Assembly (NCBI GenBank): GCA_023428755.1
Contig: JAEYWX010000022.1
Span: 86,229 to 150,228 of the forward strand
DNA length: 64,000 nucleotides
Source: Bacteroidota bacterium
GTDB taxonomy: Bacteria > Bacteroidota > Bacteroidia > Chitinophagales > Chitinophagaceae
Direction: 5' to 3'
The translations under genes and the position numbers were made by a program. Position 1 is the first letter of the stretch; each line of letters starts with the position of its first letter. Below are positions 42,647 through 52,007 of the stretch, piece after piece. A model generated the notes under the pieces. That model was not told the origin of the DNA. It did not search any database and saw nothing but the letters and a program-made list of their open reading frames with translations.

Positions 42647-44332
42647 TCAATATCCTTCCGCATGATCATCGCCCCGATTATCTGCAACGGCTTCCACTTT
42701 GTTATTGCTAATCTTGATTGCTTCAAACCTACCGATGCTCCCTCGTTCAACAATTTTATAGCCCATCTCTTCAAGCTTCTTTCGCACATCCATAGGAAAC
42801 GATTTCTCAACATACACAACATCAGGCAACCATTGATGATGAAAGCGTGGTTTCCAAACAGCATCTTCCAAACTAAGATTGAACTCGAGTGTATTTACTA
42901 AAACTTGGTACACCTGTGTAGTAATCGTTGTGCCACCGGGTGTGCCAAGTACCAAATAAGGTTTCCCATCTTTCAACACAATGGTAGGAGACATGGAACT
43001 CAGCATACGTTTATTGGGAGCAATGGCATTCGCCTCTGTTCCCAATGCACCATACATGTTAGGCACGCCGGGTTTAATGCTAAAGTCATCCATTTCATTA
43101 TTTAATAAAAAACCGGCACCACCAACAACTGTTCGGCTTCCATAACCACCATTCAATGTGGTGGTAACAGCTACTGCATTGCCCCATTGATCGTACACAC
43201 TCAGGTGTGTGGTTTCTTCGCTTTGCGGATTTACATTTCCATGTTTTGTTACTTGACTGCTGCCGGCCTTGTTGGGATCATAATCGCTCATGCGTTCCCG
43301 TAAGTACTCAGGTGAGGTTAATTTTTTTACCGGCACTTTCACAAAATCACGGTCGCCAAGAAATTCAGCACGGTCGGCATATGCACGGCGTTCTACCTCT
43401 ACCATCAACTGTACGGCCTGCCAGGAATGAAATCCGTATTGAGCAATATTTCTCGGTTCTGTCATACCCATCATCTGCTGTATCAATAAGCCGCCACTAC
43501 TTACCAGGGGCATACCAATAATAGTATAGCCTTTGTAATTCGACAGCATTGCTTCACGCTTGACTGCTTTATAATTTTTTAAATCAGCCAAGGAGATCAT
43601 GCCGCCACCACGTTTCATTTCAGCAACGATCAGTCGTGCTGTTTCACCTTCGTAAAAACCTTTTTGTCCAAAGTCCCGAATGCGCTTGAGCGTATTCGCC
43701 AGTTCTTTTTGAATCAATGTATCACCTGCTTTCCAGCCGCCATACTTAATGAATGCACTTGGTTTGCTGCTGTAGCGAATGAACGTTCCCATCGCTGCAT
43801 TTAAACTGCCGGCTTCCGCTTCAGTAATTACAAATCCTTTTTCTGCGAGATCAATGGCCGGTTGAATTAATTGTTTAAAAGGAAGTTTTGCATACGCATG
43901 TGTGGCAAACAATCCGGCAACTGTGCCCGGTACGCCTGCGGCAAGGTGTCCATTCTGACTGATATTGGTTTGTGCATTTCCATCTTTGTCCAGATACATA
44001 TCTCTGCTTGCAGCCGATGGTGCTTTTTCACGGTAGTCTAACGCAACACTTTGTCCTTTGCTGGTATAGCCAACAAGAAATCCACCGCCGCCAATATTGC
44101 CGGCTCCCGGATACACAACGGCTAATGCCAATTGTGTGGCGATGGCAGCATCAAATGCATTTCCTCCTTTTTTGAGAATTAATACGCCCACCTTACTGGC
44201 AAGTGGGTGGGCAGTAACAACCGCTCCGTTTTGCACGGTTACTTTTTTTTTGATGGAGTAGTTGTAGGGATCGATCTGTGCCTGCGTTTGCAGCACCAGA
44301 AAAACAAACAGCAAAGCAGGGATACGCCTCAT
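42647..44332 (-). CDS. ggt: Gamma-glutamyltransferase
   Basis: N-terminal-nucleophile hydrolase that cleaves gamma-glutamyl bonds (glutathione and related compounds) and transfers the gamma-glutamyl group. The signal peptide (MRRIPALLFVFLVLQTQAQ) places it in the periplasm. The self-cleavage and catalytic threonine is the second Thr of EETTHLSVYDQWGNAVAVTTTLN, near residue 372. GGNAFDAAIATQLALAVV and GGGGFLVGYTSKG are the usual N-terminal motifs, and MLSSMSPTIVLKDGKP and LGTPGGTTI complete the small subunit. Its 561-residue length is normal. It is divergent from the M14 peptidase gene. A link to the predicted amide-forming set about 13 kb away is attractive but unproven. Confidence 0.95.
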   Translation of the reverse strand: MRRIPALLFVFLVLQTQAQIDPYNYSIKKKVTVQNGAVVTAHPLASKVGVLILKKGGNAFDAAIATQLALAVVYPGAGNIGGGGFLVGYTSKGQSVALDYREKAPSAASRDMYLDKDGNAQTNISQNGHLAAGVPGTVAGLFATHAYAKLPFKQLIQPAIDLAEKGFVITEAEAGSLNAAMGTFIRYSSKPSAFIKYGGWKAGDTLIQKELANTLKRIRDFGQKGFYEGETARLIVAEMKRGGGMISLADLKNYKAVKREAMLSNYKGYTIIGMPLVSSGGLLIQQMMGMTEPRNIAQYGFHSWQAVQLMVEVERRAYADRAEFLGDRDFVKVPVKKLTSPEYLRERMSDYDPNKAGSSQVTKHGNVNPQSEETTHLSVYDQWGNAVAVTTTLNGGYGSRTVVGGAGFLLNNEMDDFSIKPGVPNMYGALGTEANAIAPNKRMLSSMSPTIVLKDGKPYLVLGTPGGTTITTQVYQVLVNTLEFNLSLEDAVWKPRFHHQWLPDVVYVEKSFPMDVRKKLEEMGYKIVERGSIGRFEAIKISNNKVEAVADNRGDDHAEGY

Positions 44333-44411
44333 ATTGAAAATTTTACCGAAATTAATTTTTTACCAGCAAACTACGCTTATCTTCGGTACGATTTAAACCA
44401 ACTGTATGATA

Positions 44412-44442
44412 AGCGGCTGACTCTATGTTGGTCGCTTTTTTT
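44412..44442 (+). terminator. Orphan terminator-like hairpin in the 5' region of the M14 peptidase gene
   Basis: AGCGGCTGAC (44412-44421) pairs with GTTGGTCGCT (44427-44436), three wobble pairs, 5-base loop, followed by seven T. No plus-strand gene lies upstream, and a near-consensus -7 element (TATCTTCG, 44378-44385) precedes it, so it may be an attenuator in the peptidase leader. Confidence 0.5.
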
Positions 44443-44467
44443 AATTTGCACTTATACACTTTAAATT

Positions 44468-46969
44468 ATGAGAAAAATTGTATCCTTTCTGCTTGCAGTT
44501 TGTATTACTGCAAACGCATTTGCACAATTGCAAAGTCCTGAGCAGTTTCTTGGTTATAAAATTGGCAGTCGCTACACCCCGCATTGGAAGGTAGTAAGCT
44601 ATTTTCAGCATGTGGCAGCCAATGCACCCAAGATGGTGAAACTACAACAGTACGGACAAACAAATGAAGGCCGTCCGTTGATGGTGGCATTTATTTCCTC
44701 AGAAGAAAATATGAGTAACCTGGAGGCGATCCGTGTTAATAATCTTCGCCTTGCCAATCTTACAAAAGACCGTGCAGCTCCAAATGAAAATGCGCCAGCT
44801 ATTATATGGATGAGTTACAATGTGCATGGCAATGAAACATCGAGCAGTGAAGCGGCATTGCTTACTGTGTATGCAATGGTTGACCCGGCAAATGCAAAAT
44901 CAAAAGAGTGGTTGAAGAATACAGTGGTAGTGTTGGACCCCTGCATCAATCCAGATGGACGTGACCGTTATGTGAACTGGTTTAATTCAGTAGTTGGTAC
45001 AAGAGCAAATCCACGAATGGATACCCGTGAGCATCGTGATCCATGGCCCGGTGGCAGAAGCAATCATTACAATTTTGATCTCAACCGTGACTGGGCCTGG
45101 CAAACACAGGTTGAAAGTCAACAACGCATGAAATTGTATAATCAATGGATGCCGCAGATACATGTTGATTTTCATGAGCAGGGAATTAATGAACCCTATT
45201 ATTTTGCACCGGCGGCAGAACCTTATCATGAAGTAATTACACAATGGCAGCGTGATTTTCAAACTACGATTGGAAAAAATCATGCAAAATATTTTGATGC
45301 CAATGGCTGGTTGTATTTCACCAAGCTTCGGTTCGATTTGTTTTATCCTTCTTACGGTGATACCTATCCTACTTATAACGGAGCAATTGGGATGACGTAT
45401 GAGCAGGGTGGTGGCCCGGCTGGTGGCGCAACTGCTTTAACAGAAGAAGGAGATACGCTTACTTTGTATGATCGTGCCATTCATCATTACACCACAGGTA
45501 TCAGTACGGTTGAAATTTCATCGATCAATGCCAACAAACTCATCACCGAGTTCCGTAAGTTTTTCAACAAAGGTGTAAGCACAGGTTTTGGTGAGTACAA
45601 AACCTATGTAATAAAAAACAATCCGAAATATGCAGAAAAAATGCAGGCGCTTACACAATTACTTGATAAAAACGGAATTGAATACGGAAGTGGAAGCGGT
45701 GCAGGCAAAGGATACAATTACTTTACAGGAAAAGAAGAAAGTTTCAGCATTGCTGCAGGTGATCTTGTGGTGAGCGCCTTTCAACCACGTTCTGCGATGG
45801 TGCAGGTATTGTTTGAACCTAAATCAAAACTCAGCGATTCTGCTACCTATGATATTACAGCCTGGAGCCTGCCTTATGCCTACGGATTACAGGCATTTGC
45901 TTCCAGGGAAAAAATCAATGCAGGCGCTTATCAAAAACCTGCTGCAATTACAAATGCTGCAACTGATGCGTATGCGTATGTGATCAAATGGGAAGGCGTA
46001 CAAAGTGCAAAAGCGGCCGGTTTGTTGTTGCAAAAAGATATTACACTCCGTTACAGTGAAGTGCCGTTTGAAGTGAATGGTCAAAAGTTTGATCGTGGTT
46101 CCATTATTGTGATGAAGACCAGTAATCAATCCTTCGGTAATCAGTTGTGGAAACATGTAGCCGATGCCGCTAATGCAACGAATGTAAAAACATATCCTGT
46201 TTCAACAGGCTTTGTAGATAATGGCGGCGATTTTGGAAGCGATCTTGTAACGCCGTTGAAATTTAAGAAAGTGGTGTTGCTTACCGGTGAAGGTGTAAGT
46301 TCATTAGGTGCCGGTGAAATCTGGCATTTCTTTGATAAGCAATTGGAGTATCCTGTATCGTTGGTATATGCAAATGATATCAGCCGTATCAACTGGCAGG
46401 AAACCGATGTGATCATTATGCCCGACGGTAACTATCGTTTTATGAGTGATAAAACAGCTTCTGATCAATTGCGTGAGTGGATCAGCAAAGGAGGAAAAGT
46501 AGTAGCACTTGAATCGGCTGTTGCAGCCTTTGCCCGTTTGGAATGGAGTGGATTAAAATCAAAGAAAACAGATGAAGCAAAAGAAAAAGATCCGTATGCT
46601 CCTTTATCATTGTTTGAAAACCGGGAACGTGATTATGTACGTAACATTACACCCGGTTCTATTTACAAAGTGGAATTAGATAACAGTCATCCCCTGGCAT
46701 TTGGTTACCCCGATTATTATTTCACATTAAAGATGGATGATAATATCTACGACTTCATGACCAGTGGCTGGAATGTGGGCGTTATTAAAAAAGAAGGACA
46801 ACTGGCAGGCTTCGTTGGTTCCAAACTGAAAGACCGTTTGAAAGATGGTTTGTTGTTTGGTGCACAACCCATCGGCAGAGGTTCCGTTGTGTATATTACC
46901 GATGATGTGATGTTCCGCAATTTCTGGGAGAATGGAAAGTTGATGTTGTGCAATGCGGTATTTTTTTAA
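44468..46969 (+). CDS. Secreted M14-family zinc carboxypeptidase-like protein
   Basis: An 833-residue exported metallopeptidase. The signal peptide ends at ANAFAQ. In the N-terminal M14 domain the zinc ligands are the His and Glu of NVHGNETSSSE (about residue 118) and the His of IHVDFHEQG (about residue 236), and the catalytic Glu is probably in MTYEQGGG. Family members trim C-terminal residues from peptides. The C-terminal half (about residues 400-833) carries a GATase-like or Rossmann-like region (LLTGEGVSSLGAGEIWHFFD, WISKGGKVVALES) often found in long Bacteroidota M14 proteins. It is monocistronic, with a possible attenuator upstream and a two-way terminator downstream. Confidence 0.9.
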   Translation: MRKIVSFLLAVCITANAFAQLQSPEQFLGYKIGSRYTPHWKVVSYFQHVAANAPKMVKLQQYGQTNEGRPLMVAFISSEENMSNLEAIRVNNLRLANLTKDRAAPNENAPAIIWMSYNVHGNETSSSEAALLTVYAMVDPANAKSKEWLKNTVVVLDPCINPDGRDRYVNWFNSVVGTRANPRMDTREHRDPWPGGRSNHYNFDLNRDWAWQTQVESQQRMKLYNQWMPQIHVDFHEQGINEPYYFAPAAEPYHEVITQWQRDFQTTIGKNHAKYFDANGWLYFTKLRFDLFYPSYGDTYPTYNGAIGMTYEQGGGPAGGATALTEEGDTLTLYDRAIHHYTTGISTVEISSINANKLITEFRKFFNKGVSTGFGEYKTYVIKNNPKYAEKMQALTQLLDKNGIEYGSGSGAGKGYNYFTGKEESFSIAAGDLVVSAFQPRSAMVQVLFEPKSKLSDSATYDITAWSLPYAYGLQAFASREKINAGAYQKPAAITNAATDAYAYVIKWEGVQSAKAAGLLLQKDITLRYSEVPFEVNGQKFDRGSIIVMKTSNQSFGNQLWKHVADAANATNVKTYPVSTGFVDNGGDFGSDLVTPLKFKKVVLLTGEGVSSLGAGEIWHFFDKQLEYPVSLVYANDISRINWQETDVIIMPDGNYRFMSDKTASDQLREWISKGGKVVALESAVAAFARLEWSGLKSKKTDEAKEKDPYAPLSLFENRERDYVRNITPGSIYKVELDNSHPLAFGYPDYYFTLKMDDNIYDFMTSGWNVGVIKKEGQLAGFVGSKLKDRLKDGLLFGAQPIGRGSVVYITDDVMFRNFWENGKLMLCNAVFF

Positions 46970-46985
46970 TACTTGAAATACGATC

Positions 46986-47020
46986 AAAAAAAAACGCTCC
47001 GGAAACCCGGAGCGTTTTTT
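46986..47020. terminator. Bidirectional terminator between M14 and MG2-like genes
   Basis: CGCTCCGG (46995-47002) pairs with CCGGAGCG (47007-47014), 4-base loop, A run on the left and T run on the right. It serves both convergent genes. Confidence 0.9.
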
Positions 47021-47027
47021 ATGCAGC

Positions 47028-49436
47028 TTATTCAATGATCTTTTCGAGGTAGTACAGATTGCCTTTCGCATCAATACCCTGAACAATTACTTTAAACTTT
47101 TTTGTATAATCATTATTGTAAAACCGGATTGTTGCTTTACCATTTTCGAAAATTACCTGCGGTTGCCAGAGGAGTGTAGTGCGGCGGTCTTCTGTATTGC
47201 GTATTTCAGTACGTGAGAAATCAGGATTGTAAAAAGGTAGCGGTATCGAATAACCGGTAAGTTGTGATGCTTCGAAGCCCGGGCGGTTGTAGTTTTTACG
47301 AACTGTATAAATTAGTACACTTGGACCGGGACCCATTTGACCTAAATGAAGATTGGTATTTCGGTTTACTTTTACCAGCACCACTTCGTTGGGATTAATA
47401 AAGTTTAACTCTTCCGCTGAGATCGGTTGTTCATTGAGATAGTAACTGATCATGTCGCCACTAGTAAGTCCTGAAGCAGGCGTACCATCCATACCACCTA
47501 TTTTTTCATAACCTAAATTAAAACGAAATCCGAAAAATTCCTGCTCAAATAATTGTGCGAAACTGATGTAGCCGAAGTTTTGATCAGGTGACTTTGTAAA
47601 CTCCGACTCCCGAAAAAGATCAGACGTTAACGCTTTGTTTAATGAATCAAGGCGAATTTCCTGTTTATTCTTTCCCTTCACAACAATTTCTGTTAACTCT
47701 TTGCCGAGTGCCGATACACTGTATTTTTTTACAAAATTATTCGTCGCTTCAGTTCCTGTAGTAAGCTCTTTGAATGCAGGACGCAAGAAAGCAGGTGCTA
47801 TTGTATTGCCAAGTGTATCCATGTAACCCGGCAGCAGCTCAAACTCCAGTTTTCGTTTTTTCTTTTCTTTATTGGTAGCCTGCAGGTACACGGTAGCCTG
47901 CTTGCGGAAATGAAGATCATTTACAGCAAATGCACCTTTGTTGTCTAATTTGGCAGTTGAAAAAATGGTACTTGAATCAGCGCCTTTGGTAATAATATCA
48001 ATCCTGCTCGAATCAAACAACATGCTTTCTTTTTCTTTTTTTACTGTGCCCCTTACGGAGATACCCGTTTCAAAAAAATATCGAAGATCAGGTTGTTTGC
48101 CGGTGCTTACTTGCTGCCAGCTAAAACGAAAAGGTTGAACAGTTAGCAGAAGTGCATCAAGATAAAGACTATTTAATTCGGCAGAGAGTGTGCGGATATT
48201 ATTCTGTACAAACCCTGGTTGTTTGCTATTGGAATGTAATAACTGATACGAACGAATATCGGGGTGGCTGACAAAAGAATAGGAAGGAAGGTCGGCAGGA
48301 ATTACTGAAACAGAAAGTTCAGGTATCTGTGCCCCCGAAAAATTGAGGTGCCATTTATTTTTCCCTTTGGGTTCAAACGAAAGAGAGTCTGTTGTTATAG
48401 TAAGATTTGCAGTAACAGGCATTTCAACCCACACCCAACGTTCAGCAATTGGTTGAAGTTGACTGTTTAAAGCAATTACCTGGAGCAATCCTTCAGCTAA
48501 TGTTTTCTTATTGATAATCGAAGCGTTTTGTGCTTCATCGAAATTGAAAGTTTGTGTAAATACAGTTTTGCCATATTGTTGCCCAACAACCGAAATGATT
48601 TTGTTTTCATCCATAAATTTCTCCGTTGCATTTGCCTGAATGAAAATTTTTGAAGCAGATAAATTTGATACACTTAACGTCATTCCGTTTTTTACAATTT
48701 CGGGAAGCGGGAATTGTTGACGATTATTCAGATTAAGGCTTACCAATAAGCTGTATTTTTTCCCTGGCTCCGGCGTAAATTTTACCAGACCTGTTCCGTT
48801 TTCGAATACTGCAGGTTTGCCAACCACTTTTTTTGTTTCATCTGTCAACTCCACTATAACATCTGTTACAGGAATTGAATTAATATCAGTAATACGAAAG
48901 GTAAGATTGTTTTCAACGGCTTCAACTAAACTGCCGCTCTCCGGAAAGAAGGCTACATTCACTTTTGTTGGAGGAAGATGGTAGGACTTGTTTTGATCTT
49001 TTTTTCCCAGAATAAATATATATTGTTCGTTGATCGTAGCAGGCTCATTCAGCATCCACAACGAATAAGAGCGGATGCGGTAAATGCCAGTTGTCAATGT
49101 ATCTGGCAAAAAAATACTCCCATTCGCTGTTCCTTTTTCAGCTTTCCACATTGCTTTTGCATAAACTTTTCCATTTGCATCACTCAAATCGGTGTACACC
49201 ACATTGCTTAGAACAACAGGCAGATCGTTTACAGTAAGATAGGTTTTGAACCAAACCGTTTCGCCGGGCTGATAGAATTGTTTATCGGTGTGAAGAAAAC
49301 ATTTTTCGGATGGGTTCAATTCATGGAGTTGACGGATATTGGTAATGATGCGGGCAATGCCCGTATCATTTGATTGACTGAATACCAACTGATGACTGAA
49401 AATGCAAAGAAGCAAAAGTGTTCGGATAGGTTTCAC
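47028..49436 (-). CDS. Exported MG2-like (alpha-2-macroglobulin-type beta domain) protein, function unknown
   Basis: An 802-residue protein starting at GTG 49436, which gives a clean signal peptide (KPIRTLLLLCIFSHQLVFSQ); upstream codons in this frame do not. The first domain, CFLHTDKQFYQPGETVWFKTYL, is an MG2 (macroglobulin) hallmark, followed by several beta domains and a plug-like element near the end (DMISYYLNEQPISAEELNFINPNEV). The last strands (ATIRFYNNDYTKKFKVIVQG) resemble the end of alpha-2-macroglobulin beta domains. Related Bacteroidota proteins are sometimes annotated as TonB-receptor-plug or carboxypeptidase-regulatory-like; the role is unknown, but a cell-envelope location is clear. 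It follows the SusC-SusD-DUF4397 genes beyond a terminator. Confidence 0.75.
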   Translation of the reverse strand: MKPIRTLLLLCIFSHQLVFSQSNDTGIARIITNIRQLHELNPSEKCFLHTDKQFYQPGETVWFKTYLTVNDLPVVLSNVVYTDLSDANGKVYAKAMWKAEKGTANGSIFLPDTLTTGIYRIRSYSLWMLNEPATINEQYIFILGKKDQNKSYHLPPTKVNVAFFPESGSLVEAVENNLTFRITDINSIPVTDVIVELTDETKKVVGKPAVFENGTGLVKFTPEPGKKYSLLVSLNLNNRQQFPLPEIVKNGMTLSVSNLSASKIFIQANATEKFMDENKIISVVGQQYGKTVFTQTFNFDEAQNASIINKKTLAEGLLQVIALNSQLQPIAERWVWVEMPVTANLTITTDSLSFEPKGKNKWHLNFSGAQIPELSVSVIPADLPSYSFVSHPDIRSYQLLHSNSKQPGFVQNNIRTLSAELNSLYLDALLLTVQPFRFSWQQVSTGKQPDLRYFFETGISVRGTVKKEKESMLFDSSRIDIITKGADSSTIFSTAKLDNKGAFAVNDLHFRKQATVYLQATNKEKKKRKLEFELLPGYMDTLGNTIAPAFLRPAFKELTTGTEATNNFVKKYSVSALGKELTEIVVKGKNKQEIRLDSLNKALTSDLFRESEFTKSPDQNFGYISFAQLFEQEFFGFRFNLGYEKIGGMDGTPASGLTSGDMISYYLNEQPISAEELNFINPNEVVLVKVNRNTNLHLGQMGPGPSVLIYTVRKNYNRPGFEASQLTGYSIPLPFYNPDFSRTEIRNTEDRRTTLLWQPQVIFENGKATIRFYNNDYTKKFKVIVQGIDAKGNLYYLEKIIE

Positions 49437-49461
49437 GATGATATGTTTCTGTGTAAAATAA

Positions 49462-49499
49462 GTAAAAAACCTTCTGCACAAGCATGTACAGAAGGTTTT
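49462..49499 (-). terminator. Terminator of the SusC-SusD-DUF4397 unit
   Basis: AAAACCTTCTG (49466-49476) pairs with CAGAAGGTTTT (49489-49499). On the minus strand the hairpin is followed by six T. It lies 22 bases after the DUF4397 stop codon. Confidence 0.85.
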
Positions 49500-49521
49500 A
49501 ACAAGAGTGCTAAAAATAAAA

Positions 49522-50316
49522 TTATTTGTTTCTGTATACAATCAATCCCGGTGCACGTAATCCTGTAGCTCCAACAAAACCTTTAGCTACCAATGTGGCC
49601 GACATCTTATTCGCTGTTGTTACACTTAATGCCGTTCCAATTACAGTATTTGTGCCTGCCCATTTAATGCGAAATGTATTGGTAGTGGTAGAAGCGGTTA
49701 ATCGCTTTAACTCAATGAAAGGTGTAACACCTTTAAACCGCACATTCGAAAAAATCAATGAATCAGATGCATACGTGTACACATCAATAGCCGGTGTCGC
49801 ACCCGGAGGGTTGGGAATAAGGTTTACAAAACGAATACGATAAGAGGTGTCATTTTGCGGAACTTTTATATCATCTTCCACTACAAGGAAACGACCGTTG
49901 CTTTTTAATGAATCGCACAGAAACATACTGTAATATTTTTGCGATTCTACAGCTATCGGAGTTTGACGAAATAGAAACGAATCACGAGTGGCAGCTGGTG
50001 CTGTACCCAATGCAAGATTTACATCCAGATATCGCTTTGTTTTTGAAAGAATAGTCAGGAAATATTCAGGGGCTGCCGGAAAAGTGGAGCCTACTGCTGT
50101 AGGTACGCCCGTCAGTAATTCACCGTTGTAAATAAAACGGAATGCCGAACTCGTTTGACCTGAAAATGAAGGTTGGGCATAAGGGTAGGCGTTCACAATT
50201 TTAATAAAGGAATACAATTCTGTATTTCCGGCTGTATAGCTTGCATTGTAGTCAGCCTCTTTTTCACAAGAGAGCTGTACAAATGCTGCAGATAAAAGTA
50301 TGAGTAATTTTTTCAT
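49522..50316 (-). CDS. DUF4397-like lipoprotein downstream of SusD
   Basis: A 264-residue lipoprotein: MKKLLILLSAAFVQLSCEKE has a lipobox with Cys17. The mature protein is beta-rich with segments such as YSFIKIVNAYPYAQPSF, RIRFVNLIPNPPGATPAIDVYTY and FIELKRLTASTTTNTFRIK, resembling DUF4397 (an immunoglobulin-like fold) found in many Bacteroidota surface lipoproteins. It begins 25 bases after the SusD gene and ends the operon. It may be an accessory surface binding or spacer protein for the SusCD importer; no enzyme motif is present. Confidence 0.75.
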   Translation of the reverse strand: MKKLLILLSAAFVQLSCEKEADYNASYTAGNTELYSFIKIVNAYPYAQPSFSGQTSSAFRFIYNGELLTGVPTAVGSTFPAAPEYFLTILSKTKRYLDVNLALGTAPAATRDSFLFRQTPIAVESQKYYSMFLCDSLKSNGRFLVVEDDIKVPQNDTSYRIRFVNLIPNPPGATPAIDVYTYASDSLIFSNVRFKGVTPFIELKRLTASTTTNTFRIKWAGTNTVIGTALSVTTANKMSATLVAKGFVGATGLRAPGLIVYRNK

Positions 50317-50341
50317 TAGAATCTGTTTAATTGATCAGGAT

Positions 50342-51988
50342 TTAAGGTTTCGAAAACCAGGTTTCTTTGGTATGCCAGTCGAGCTGATCGGCACCCAAAC
50401 GTTTTAATTCTTCAATGTTCCATACATATTCCGAATTGAAACGGTAGCGAACACGATACACCAATGCACCATTGTTATCGGGCCATAAAACTGTACCGGA
50501 GGGTGGGGTAAAATCCCGATATACCTGTTGCCCGTCACGTTGATCAGTATAATGATAGCGACGCATATCTACCCAGGTTTCAAGTGCACCATGTCCAAAA
50601 AGTGCAATGTATTTCTGCAACATAATATGCGATAGGGTTAAGTCGTTTGCAGAGGCTGGTACAACAGCAGTGTTATTCAGGAATGCATCTCTTACTGCAG
50701 GTGTGATGAGATTTGCTGCAGGAACGCCTGCCGCATAATCCGTTTGTAATAAATCAAAATTCAACTCAATTGCTTTACGGTATGCAGTAAGTGCTGTCCC
50801 CTTATCATTTTTCAGGAAGGCAGCTTCTGCTTTCATAAATTGAATTTCACTTGCTGTAATTACAGGAATCGGACTTGCATTTCGGAAAATGTAACGGGCA
50901 CGTGCATCGCTTAATGGCGGTACCAGTGAATCGTAACGTGCGCCCCAGAAACTTTCCGGACGGTCTGCCGTATTTGGAATGGAAGTAACGCCTCCATTCA
51001 ACGGGATACCATTGAACTGCTCGCTTTGTGAAGAGCGGATCAGATACCATTTGCGGGGATCATCTACACCGGCGAAAGCACTGTTATCACCTTTCAGCAA
51101 GTTTGTTATAAATGCACTTTGACGAATGGCAAAACCACTTCCAAGATTATTCCGCAAAGGACCCCAAAAATTGTTGTTAGCCGAAAAGCCTGGTGTGGCC
51201 TGGAATTTCACGGTTGCATTTTCACTATTTGTTGCAATGGCACGATCGGCATAATAAATCACTGAATCGGCTTTGTAATCGGCTTTATTACTTAAGTGAT
51301 GATAGGAGCGGGCAAGAATAGCGTACACAAATTTTTTCCACTTGTTTACATCACCGTTGTAGAAAAATGCATCACCAACTGCCAGGTTTTGCTGGCTTAC
51401 ACCGCCACCTGTTTTTTCAAGATTTTCCAACGCTTTAAAGCAAAGCTCCCTTACATATTTGTAAACGTCTTCTTCTTTATCAAACTTGAATGTAAGCAGG
51501 TTGGTGTTGAATGCATCTTTTAAAATTACTTCACCATGATAGTCGGTAAGTTGTAACCAACTCCATGCAAAAATTGCCTGACCTACACCTACGTAATCCC
51601 ATTTACCTTCCTCCTCAGCCCACTGCATCATACGCATACAGTTTTGTCCGATGTCATAGTAATGAGTACGCCAAATGGAACCCGCATTATCACTCCCATC
51701 TACCACACCGCCCATGCGCTCATAAGTAGTGCTGGAGTTTCGTGTTGCACTTACTGTGTAGCTGGCAAAACTCTGAATGTACATTGCTATAAAACGGGCA
51801 TCACTTAATACACCATGTCCGGCACTGTTACCTACCATTGATGAAATAATGGGAGGTAATAATGATTCAACCGGCACTTTTACAGGTGCATTTGGATTTA
51901 AATATGCCTCTTCAATTTTTTTATTACAGGATGCATTGATCCCTGCAATAAAAAGAAGCGTAACTGCTATTTTATTAATTGATTTCAT
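50342..51988 (-). CDS. SusD/RagB-family nutrient-binding lipoprotein
   Basis: Outer-membrane lipoprotein that caps the SusC barrel and captures the substrate. The 548 residues start with MKSINKIAVTLLFIAGINASCNKK; the lipid-modified Cys follows AGINAS. Helical TPR-like segments (WSWLQLTDYHGEVIL, KKFVYAILARSYHHLSNKA, EIQFMKAEAAFLKNDKGTALTAYRKAI) fit the SusD-like_2 (PF12771) branch. ATG 51988 is preferred over ATG 51997. It follows SusC by 19 bases. No glycosidase, sulfatase or peptidase is adjacent, so the imported nutrient cannot be deduced. Confidence 0.92.
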   Translation of the reverse strand: MKSINKIAVTLLFIAGINASCNKKIEEAYLNPNAPVKVPVESLLPPIISSMVGNSAGHGVLSDARFIAMYIQSFASYTVSATRNSSTTYERMGGVVDGSDNAGSIWRTHYYDIGQNCMRMMQWAEEEGKWDYVGVGQAIFAWSWLQLTDYHGEVILKDAFNTNLLTFKFDKEEDVYKYVRELCFKALENLEKTGGGVSQQNLAVGDAFFYNGDVNKWKKFVYAILARSYHHLSNKADYKADSVIYYADRAIATNSENATVKFQATPGFSANNNFWGPLRNNLGSGFAIRQSAFITNLLKGDNSAFAGVDDPRKWYLIRSSQSEQFNGIPLNGGVTSIPNTADRPESFWGARYDSLVPPLSDARARYIFRNASPIPVITASEIQFMKAEAAFLKNDKGTALTAYRKAIELNFDLLQTDYAAGVPAANLITPAVRDAFLNNTAVVPASANDLTLSHIMLQKYIALFGHGALETWVDMRRYHYTDQRDGQQVYRDFTPPSGTVLWPDNNGALVYRVRYRFNSEYVWNIEELKRLGADQLDWHTKETWFSKP

Positions 51989-52007
51989 TTGATTCATTTT
52001 TCAGGGA

